DNA from: an uncultured Eggerthellaceae bacterium
Lineage (GTDB): Bacteria; Actinomycetota; Coriobacteriia; Coriobacteriales; Eggerthellaceae
Assembly: GCA_910577495.1 (NCBI GenBank)
Contig: CAJTML010000066.1
Span: 1-11,643 of the forward strand
Length of the DNA: 11,643 bases
Direction: 5' to 3'
Each line of letters begins with the position of its first letter. The first letter of the stretch is position 1. Positions 6,641 to 11,643 of the stretch are shown one piece after another. The notes under the pieces were generated by a model. It ran no database searches, had not been told where the DNA came from, and worked only from the letters and a program-made list of their open reading frames with translations. A program made the position numbers and the translations under genes.

Positions 6641-6682
6641 TTATTTTGACGCTTGCGCGTCATGCGGATCACGCGGATCCAT
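6641..6682 (-). CDS. Predicted 13-codon leader ORF upstream of the triple RidA gene
   Basis: On the minus strand ATG at 6682 opens a 13-residue ORF, MDPRDPHDAQASK, ending with TAA 19 nt before the RidA start. It is preceded by GGAGGGAAGG, a textbook Shine-Dalgarno, and is stronger than that of RidA itself. Two near-identical 9-nt units encode DPR and DPH. The frame differs from RidA, so the strong RBS cannot serve an extended RidA. It could be a leader peptide affecting RidA translation or mRNA stability. It lacks runs of Ile, Thr, Ser or Leu codons, so classical amino-acid attenuation is not supported. There is no homology evidence. Confidence 0.4.
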   Translation of the reverse strand: MDPRDPHDAQASK

Positions 6683-6746
6683 ACCTTCCCTCCGAAGCGA
6701 ATACTTGGCACGGTTTATTGATAAAACCCTCGCTTGGAAGGCTTTA

Positions 6747-6776
6747 AGTATAGCTTTTTGTGCACCTGCACAAAAA
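6747..6776 (-). promoter_or_regulatory. Candidate promoter of the triple RidA gene with a 22-bp palindromic operator
   Basis: On the minus strand TATACT (6752-6747) is a good -10, giving a 5' leader of about 120 nt. Directly upstream, TTTTTGTGCA (6755-6764) and its perfect reverse complement TGCACAAAAA (6767-6776) flank a CC centre. This covers the spacer and the -35 position, where only a poor TTTTGT is found. The 10-bp arms are far beyond chance expectation for a short gap. Binding here would most likely repress. The core TGTGCA/TGCACA recalls CRP/FNR-type or other dimeric regulators, but the protein is unknown. No T-tract follows on either strand, which argues against a terminator. Confidence 0.6.
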
Positions 6777-6940
6777 CCGAAAGTGCCTCAAATCTCAAAC
6801 CTGGTAACAAGGCGTGAACCCATCATCACAAAAAATGAAAACACGGCGAAAGCTATGCAAAAATTGCCAACCTACACCGTGTTTCATACAAGAAATTCAG
6901 TTATGTTTTTTCGTGAAGCTTCTACCACTTACCGCCCGTT

Positions 6941-6955
6941 TGCACACAATGTGCA
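6941..6955. repeat. Inverted repeat TGCACA-CAA-TGTGCA
   Basis: Perfect 6-bp arms lie 48 bp beyond the stop of the downstream YhgE/Pip gene. The half-site is the same TGTGCA as in the palindrome at 6755-6776, but in the opposite relative orientation, about 180 bp away. It may be a second site for the same regulator or chance. Confidence 0.35.
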
Positions 6956-7002
6956 CACAGGTTACTCGCGGATCTCCTATTCGCCTCATCTCGGTTTGAA
7001 AG

Positions 7003-9201
7003 CTATCCAATCAACTGCGTGGATTCCACCTTCTCAACATACCACTCCATAAACTTCGCCAACGGTTTGCGAAGTACTAGCCCAATAAGCGCTGCCGGGA
7101 TCAGGAAGAGACAGAGCTGGCCAATTTGAATCCAGAAATCATCCCCATACGTACCCATCATGGCAGCACGCATAGCATTTACCACATGTGTCAGTGGCAA
7201 ATAGGGAGATATCTCCTGCACAAACCAGGGCAAAAGTTGCAGCGGGAATGAGCCGCCGCAGCCGGTAACCTGCACAATCAAAAGTAGTACCGTAATAGCT
7301 TTGCCAAGGTTGGCAAATGCTGCAACCAGCGAATAGATCAAAAAGACCAGCACCAGTCCCGACACCCAGAAACATATCATGAGCAGCCACGGATGCACTG
7401 CTTGCACCTGTAGGAAAAAGATGTTGCCAAGTCCCATGAGCGTCGTTTGCATAAGCGAGATAAACGCCATCACGACAAAGTGTCCCAAGAATAGCTGACG
7501 TGGTTTCGGGTTGGTGAGCATTGCCACTTGCTCTTTGAGGGGGTGCGGCTTGAGTGCAACCATAATCAAAAGCGACCCAATAAAGATGGCAAGCGAGGTG
7601 TACAAAGGCGTCATAGCCGATCCGAAGTTTTCCACCGGAAAGACGGCTTGCCTATCCATACCAACAGGAGCTGCAAGTGCAAGCGAGAGTGTCTGGATGT
7701 CGCTCGTGAAGAGCTCACGCAGTGTTGACGTATCGCCCGTTGCCAGAGATTCATCAATGCGATCAGCAAGCGTGCGCATCTTATCGGATACCTCATGCAA
7801 GCGCGCAACCGAGTCGTTAATCTTGGTGGGGGCATTTGACATGGTGTCTGAAGTTGATGAAAGCGTCTCTTCGACCGTATCTTCAGCACCGCGAGCTTCG
7901 CCAAGTCCTGCATCTAGGTCCGCCGCAAGCGTCTGCGCATCCCCAATGAGTTGCGTTAGCGTAGGCTTAAGATTTTGCTCGTAGTCATCCTTAATCGCTG
8001 ATGCGCTTTGCTTCGCTTCAGTAATAAGCGCCTCAGCCTTCGCGCGTTCCTCGGACACATCCGCAATGCCGGCATCCAGCTTGTCAGCTGCTTTTGTCAG
8101 GTTATCGCGCATGTCTCCCAAGCGATCAATGATGGTTTGCATGCGCTCCGCTATACCATCAAGTGCCGCAATAACCTGCTCAGACGTGTCTTCGGGAAGT
8201 TTGGTCTGCAGCTCCTTTACTGCATCAAGGCGCGCCTGTGCATCAGTAATTTGTGCGTCCACGCTACTTGCAGCGTCGCGCAATTTAGCTGCTGCTTCGC
8301 CCGTTTGTGTACTTGTTTCGTCGAAGAGCGCACTAATCTGCGCGCTGAGATCTTCATAGCGCGTTTGCACTGCAGACAGGGCATCAGAGATAGCATCACT
8401 GGAACCACCAACTTGGCCAAGCGCACTTTTAATTGAGCCCACACCATTTTGCGCGGTGGTCGTTAGGTCGGTGACACTTTGATCAGCACTTCGCAGCAAA
8501 TCAAGCGTCGTAGCGTTAAGCGAGTCAATCGATTCAGTAAGCGTTGCATACAACGCAAGCACCGAGGCCGCATCGTCAATCCGTGTTGCCATCGTGCGCA
8601 CGTGACTTGAAAGTGCCGCAATTCTGCCTTGCACATCTGCTTCGTCGGCATAGTTCGAAAGACCTTGCACCAGCGAGAGCGAAACTTCTGAAAGCGTTTC
8701 GGCAAACACTTCGTTTACCTGGTATGACACCATATCGGCGCCCTGATCGGTGATCTTTGGAGCAATGGCGCTCTTTTTCTGATTGGTGTAATAAATGATT
8801 TCGGCATGCTCAGCGTCCTGGTTATAAAACGTCAGCATGTCTTTCGAAAACGACTTCGGAATGACCACAGCCGCGTAATATCTACCCGACCGTGCGCCAT
8901 CAATGGCATCCTCTTCGTCGGTAATTCGCCAATCAATTTGGTCGTTTGCGCGCAGCGCGTTTAAGACCTGATCCCCCACGTTGACGCGCAAAGGAATAAG
9001 ATCGGACTCATATCCTTCATCGGTGTTTGCCACCGCCACGGTGAGGTTGCCGGTGTTTTCAAACACATCCCAACAGGCAATAACGTTGTACCAGGTGAAG
9101 ATCGAAGGCAGCACAACCAAGCCAATCACAATAATGATGCTGATGGCATTTTTGAATAGTCGCTTAAAGTCGTCTTTGATGAGCAGCCACATGTTATGCA
9201 T
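7003..9201 (-). CDS. YhgE/Pip family membrane protein (second of a tandem pair)
   Basis: The 732-residue protein has the standard YhgE/Pip plan. One N-terminal helix (about residues 18-38) is followed by YNVIACWDVFENTGNLTVAV, close to the family signature for the start of the external domain. A long Ala/Asp-rich coiled-coil region, about residues 185-500, follows. Finally there is a multi-helix C-terminal membrane domain with NFGSAMTPLY and the GGSFPLQLLPWF motif. Family members include phage infection protein Pip and relatives of EsaA of type VII secretion. They are envelope proteins of poorly defined function. ATG at 9201 is preferred to GTG at 9210 because the Shine-Dalgarno AGGGGGTGA lies at proper distance from the ATG. 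The start overlaps the upstream paralogue's stop by 8 nt, implying translational coupling. No WXG100 or EssC-type gene lies in the window, so secretion is not supported by context. Confidence 0.92.
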   Translation of the reverse strand: MHNMWLLIKDDFKRLFKNAISIIIVIGLVVLPSIFTWYNVIACWDVFENTGNLTVAVANTDEGYESDLIPLRVNVGDQVLNALRANDQIDWRITDEEDAIDGARSGRYYAAVVIPKSFSKDMLTFYNQDAEHAEIIYYTNQKKSAIAPKITDQGADMVSYQVNEVFAETLSEVSLSLVQGLSNYADEADVQGRIAALSSHVRTMATRIDDAASVLALYATLTESIDSLNATTLDLLRSADQSVTDLTTTAQNGVGSIKSALGQVGGSSDAISDALSAVQTRYEDLSAQISALFDETSTQTGEAAAKLRDAASSVDAQITDAQARLDAVKELQTKLPEDTSEQVIAALDGIAERMQTIIDRLGDMRDNLTKAADKLDAGIADVSEERAKAEALITEAKQSASAIKDDYEQNLKPTLTQLIGDAQTLAADLDAGLGEARGAEDTVEETLSSTSDTMSNAPTKINDSVARLHEVSDKMRTLADRIDESLATGDTSTLRELFTSDIQTLSLALAAPVGMDRQAVFPVENFGSAMTPLYTSLAIFIGSLLIMVALKPHPLKEQVAMLTNPKPRQLFLGHFVVMAFISLMQTTLMGLGNIFFLQVQAVHPWLLMICFWVSGLVLVFLIYSLVAAFANLGKAITVLLLIVQVTGCGGSFPLQLLPWFVQEISPYLPLTHVVNAMRAAMMGTYGDDFWIQIGQLCLFLIPAALIGLVLRKPLAKFMEWYVEKVESTQLIG

Positions 9202-11643
9202 CGCGCTCACCCCCTTTACCAGCTTGTATATCTTCAGGGGTCGCGCTCGTGTGACATTTGATGTGACCCTTTGTCACATCTGCAAGCGAGATGAGTTCAT
9301 CTTTTGACAATTCGTCAAGCTGCAATTGCTTTTTGATGCTATACAACTTGCTTTCCATAATGATGATCAGCACAAACACCAGTACCATCCACAGCAAAAT
9401 GCCAGTTAAGATCCACACCTTTTCTGCGGGTGTCAACGCGAAAACCACCATCAACGCAATCGGCACCGCAAACCCACCAATGATGGCACCTTTGATGAAC
9501 TTCGGACGTATGTTTTGCAGCGTCTCATAGCGCTTTTGCAGCGAAATTTTGTAATCCAGCGGATGTGCAATAGCCTCCAGAATATGCGCAACGCTGTAGC
9601 CATTGCGCGGCACCGAGACCTCTTCGCCATTAAAAATGCCACTTTGTGCCACTTGCTGGGCCGCCATATAGTTCGCACTTGCAATGAGTGGGCGAATCTT
9701 TAGACCCAAAAGCAAGAAGATGGCGAAGAACAGCAGCAACATGCCCACATCTTGGAAATAGTGCGTTCCGTAGAACCCGCAAATTGACTCACGCATAGCG
9801 CTAATGCCATAGGTAAACGGGAAGAACGGATAGACCGTCTGGAAAAAGCTTGACGTCATTTCAATGGGATAGAGCCCGGTAGCACCCGGAATCTGGGCGA
9901 ACACAAGCACGATACAAATACCTTTGCCAATGTGTTGCAGCGTCAGCGAAAGCGCAAAGATTATGGACATGTATGACATCGAAGAGATGGCAGCTGCCAC
10001 GAAGAGAGCTGGCGCGTTCATGGTTTGCACACCAATTGCCATCACGCCCGCGCAGCAAATGATTGCTTGGATGATGGCCAAAAATTCGAACAGCAAAAAA
10101 CGCGCCATGTAGGCTTGCGTATAGGTAATGTCAGGAAACCCTTCCTCGTCCACCTCTTGGCGCATAATCACAATGAGCATAATAGCGCCAATCCAAAATG
10201 TCAGATTCATAAATAGCGGCGCCATAGCTGATCCATAGGCGTTGAGCGGATAGAGCGATTCGGTAACCACCTTGGTAGGTGCACCCATGAAGTCTGAAAT
10301 CTGTTCAGCATTGAGTCCATCTTCGCCCAGCAAATCTTGCAAGATATCGACGTTTTGCAAGGTAGAGACATCACCACTGATACCACTGAGTTCATCATTG
10401 ACGCCCGTAAAGAGTGTTGCGGTCTCCGCTATTGTGCTGCTTGCAGAACTGAGGGTTTCGGAGAGCTCGTCAAGTGCACCTTTCGTCTGCGAAATCAGTG
10501 CAGTTTGCGAACTCAAGACACCTTGCAAGGTGGCAGCGGAGCTGGAGACGCTATCAAGAGCAGCTTGCAATTGCGGAATCAGCTGACCATAGAGGGCATC
10601 TGATGCAGCATCAACTGAATCAAATGCGTTGGTGGTTGCCTCATCAAGTGAGTCCACAATACCGCTGAGTGTGTCCAGCGAACTGTCCATCTCAGTTCCT
10701 GTTTGCTCAACGCTATCCAGCACACCTTGCGCTTTATCAATGCCAGCTGAAATCTCATCTACTACCCCTTGTAAATGCGTCTTTGCTTCAGCCAACTCTG
10801 GAATCTCATCATTTTCAGGGATTTGTGCAATTAGCTCATTGAGCTTTTCAACCACGCCGCGTTCTTGCTCAATAATGGACGCCGCGTTATCTACCACTCC
10901 ACCCAAGTCATCTTTTGCATTCGAAATTGAATTTGACACTTTGGAAGTTGCATCTTTACTTGACTGAGCCGCCTGTTGAGCTTGCAACAAAACATCGCTT
11001 ACCAGCGGCATTGATGAGGTTGAAAAAGACGACAGCGAAGACTTCACCTGCGCGCAGTTCGTCTGAATGTCTCCCAAAAGTGCTGCTGCTTCATCAATTT
11101 GTGTTGCTGCAGTATCCAGCGCAGACTTAGCCTCTTGCACCTTATCGGCTGCTTCTTGTGCACTGGTAGCCACTGAATCAAATGAGCCTTGCGCATCCGT
11201 TATTGCTGACTGTGCATCGGTAATGCGCTGCAAGGCAATTGAAACGTGCGTGTCAATTTCAGATTGCGTGTTATCAAGCGCCGTATCCACCGCCTCAGTG
11301 ACCGCATCAGTAACGGTAGAAACAAACGTTGCATTGATGGTTTCTTCAAGGGTAGTTGCACCAACATCGGTTATTTTTGGCGAAACTGGGCCAGTCTTTT
11401 CGTTAACGTAATAGCTAATTTCAGGCTGAGTAAACGATCCTTCTGTAATGGTCAGCAAGTCAGCAGTAAACGTTTCAGGAATGACGAATGCCGCATAGCA
11501 CTGCCCTGCTTCAAGTTGCTCCATTGCATCGTCGTAGTCCGTAATAACCCAATCAAGCTGATCGTTTTCTTCCAGCTTCTCTACGATCATGTCACCGACA
11601 TCAAGCTGCCCCGTAATATCTGACGAACCGCCTTCATCCAAAT
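9194..11643 (-). CDS. YhgE/Pip family membrane protein with C-terminal membrane extension (first of pair; N-terminus beyond window)
   Basis: The frame is open to the window edge. The first visible residues, LDEGG, correspond to the segment after the missing first helix; the TTG there is an internal Leu codon, not a start. Visible are the external domain (ISYYVNEKTGPVSPKITD), a long Ser/Ala/Asp coiled-coil region (about visible residues 120-450), and the C-terminal membrane domain with YGSAMAPLF, IPGATGLYPIEM and YPFFPFTYGISAMRES. Unlike its neighbour it continues for about 160 residues. This extension has a soluble stretch, two more predicted helices (FIKGAIIGGFAVPIALMVVF and WILTGILLWMVLVFVLIIIM) and a charged tail ending GERDA. 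The gene is translated just before its paralogue, with stop and start overlapping by 8 nt. The two products probably act together in the envelope; that is inferred from the coupling. Confidence 0.9.
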   Translation of the reverse strand, partial: LDEGGSSDITGQLDVGDMIVEKLEENDQLDWVITDYDDAMEQLEAGQCYAAFVIPETFTADLLTITEGSFTQPEISYYVNEKTGPVSPKITDVGATTLEETINATFVSTVTDAVTEAVDTALDNTQSEIDTHVSIALQRITDAQSAITDAQGSFDSVATSAQEAADKVQEAKSALDTAATQIDEAAALLGDIQTNCAQVKSSLSSFSTSSMPLVSDVLLQAQQAAQSSKDATSKVSNSISNAKDDLGGVVDNAASIIEQERGVVEKLNELIAQIPENDEIPELAEAKTHLQGVVDEISAGIDKAQGVLDSVEQTGTEMDSSLDTLSGIVDSLDEATTNAFDSVDAASDALYGQLIPQLQAALDSVSSSAATLQGVLSSQTALISQTKGALDELSETLSSASSTIAETATLFTGVNDELSGISGDVSTLQNVDILQDLLGEDGLNAEQISDFMGAPTKVVTESLYPLNAYGSAMAPLFMNLTFWIGAIMLIVIMRQEVDEEGFPDITYTQAYMARFLLFEFLAIIQAIICCAGVMAIGVQTMNAPALFVAAAISSMSYMSIIFALSLTLQHIGKGICIVLVFAQIPGATGLYPIEMTSSFFQTVYPFFPFTYGISAMRESICGFYGTHYFQDVGMLLLFFAIFLLLGLKIRPLIASANYMAAQQVAQSGIFNGEEVSVPRNGYSVAHILEAIAHPLDYKISLQKRYETLQNIRPKFIKGAIIGGFAVPIALMVVFALTPAEKVWILTGILLWMVLVFVLIIIMESKLYSIKKQLQLDELSKDELISLADVTKGHIKCHTSATPEDIQAGKGGERDA

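Larger units (their letters stand above)
6622..7002 (-). other. Gap between the YhgE/Pip gene pair and the triple RidA gene
   Basis: This 381-bp stretch holds the leader ORF (6641-6682), the RidA promoter and palindrome (6747-6776) and an inverted repeat (6941-6955). No recognisable terminator follows the YhgE/Pip stop at 7003, so some read-through into RidA is possible. Between about 6780 and 6935 nothing recognisable was seen. Plus-strand open frames here have no protein-like features. Confidence 0.6.

Noticed and set aside
6622..6711. N-terminal extension of the triple RidA to GTG at 6711 or ATG at 6663
   Set aside because: Neither start has a Shine-Dalgarno in register; the strong one serves the out-of-frame leader ORF, while AAAGG is well placed for ATG 6621.
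6755..6776. Palindrome read as a terminator for the YhgE/Pip transcript
   Set aside because: No T-tract follows on the minus strand, and a -10 element directly abuts it; an operator fits better.
6705..7052. Plus-strand open frames of 115 and 61 codons in the gap before RidA
   Set aside because: They run into the antisense of the YhgE/Pip gene, cover the palindrome and have no protein-like character or RBS.
8008..11623. Many antisense open frames across the YhgE/Pip coiled-coil regions
   Set aside because: Repetitive Ala/Ser/Asp codons on the coding strand leave antisense frames open; they are shadows.
7003..11643. Type VII secretion locus (EsaA-like)
   Set aside because: Only YhgE/Pip relatives are present; no WXG100, EssB or EssC-like gene is in the window.

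Overview
The window is a bacterial chromosome segment of roughly 50% GC with normal gene density. It holds seven protein-coding genes plus one predicted tiny leader ORF. No rRNA, tRNA, CRISPR array, transposase or phage gene was seen. The gene families (UmuC/DinP-type Y-family polymerase with a small partner gene, DUF3810-type membrane metalloprotease, OFA-type MFS transporter, tandem YhgE/Pip proteins, GAACN4GTTC SOS box) would fit an anaerobic Gram-positive of the Coriobacteriia (Eggerthella/Cryptobacterium-like). That placement is inference from content only and is not certain.

Layout. Positions 1-764 (minus) are the N-terminal half of an APC amino-acid/polyamine permease, apparently starting at TTG and truncated by the window edge. 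The 326-bp divergent gap 765-1090 carries three spaced direct repeats, a candidate promoter and a clear LexA (SOS) box. Next comes a plus-strand two-gene unit: a Y-family translesion polymerase (1091-2365) and a small 85-aa protein (2375-2632). These meet, stop codon on stop codon, a minus-strand DUF3810-like HExxH membrane protein (2629-3738). Divergent from that gene is an OFA-family MFS carrier (3933-5240). It is closed by a perfectly palindromic terminator at 5261-5286, which is shared with the convergent gene cluster.

The right half (5353-11643) is entirely on the minus strand. In transcription order it reads: a YhgE/Pip protein with an unusual C-terminal membrane extension (start beyond the window), a second YhgE/Pip paralogue overlapping it by 8 nt, a 381-bp gap with a strong 22-bp palindrome over a promoter and a 13-codon leader ORF with an excellent Shine-Dalgarno, and then a gene encoding three fused RidA domains.

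How the genes work together. The polymerase and its small partner look like an SOS-induced damage-tolerance cassette. The two YhgE/Pip proteins probably form a hetero-oligomeric envelope complex related to EsaA/Pip. The triple RidA is most simply read as a covalently linked version of the usual RidA trimer, which removes reactive enamine/imine intermediates. The permease and OFA carrier are independent solute transporters. The most interesting points are the asymmetric single-chain RidA with its palindrome and leader ORF, the SOS cassette with its little-known small gene, and the phased repeats at 810-884.
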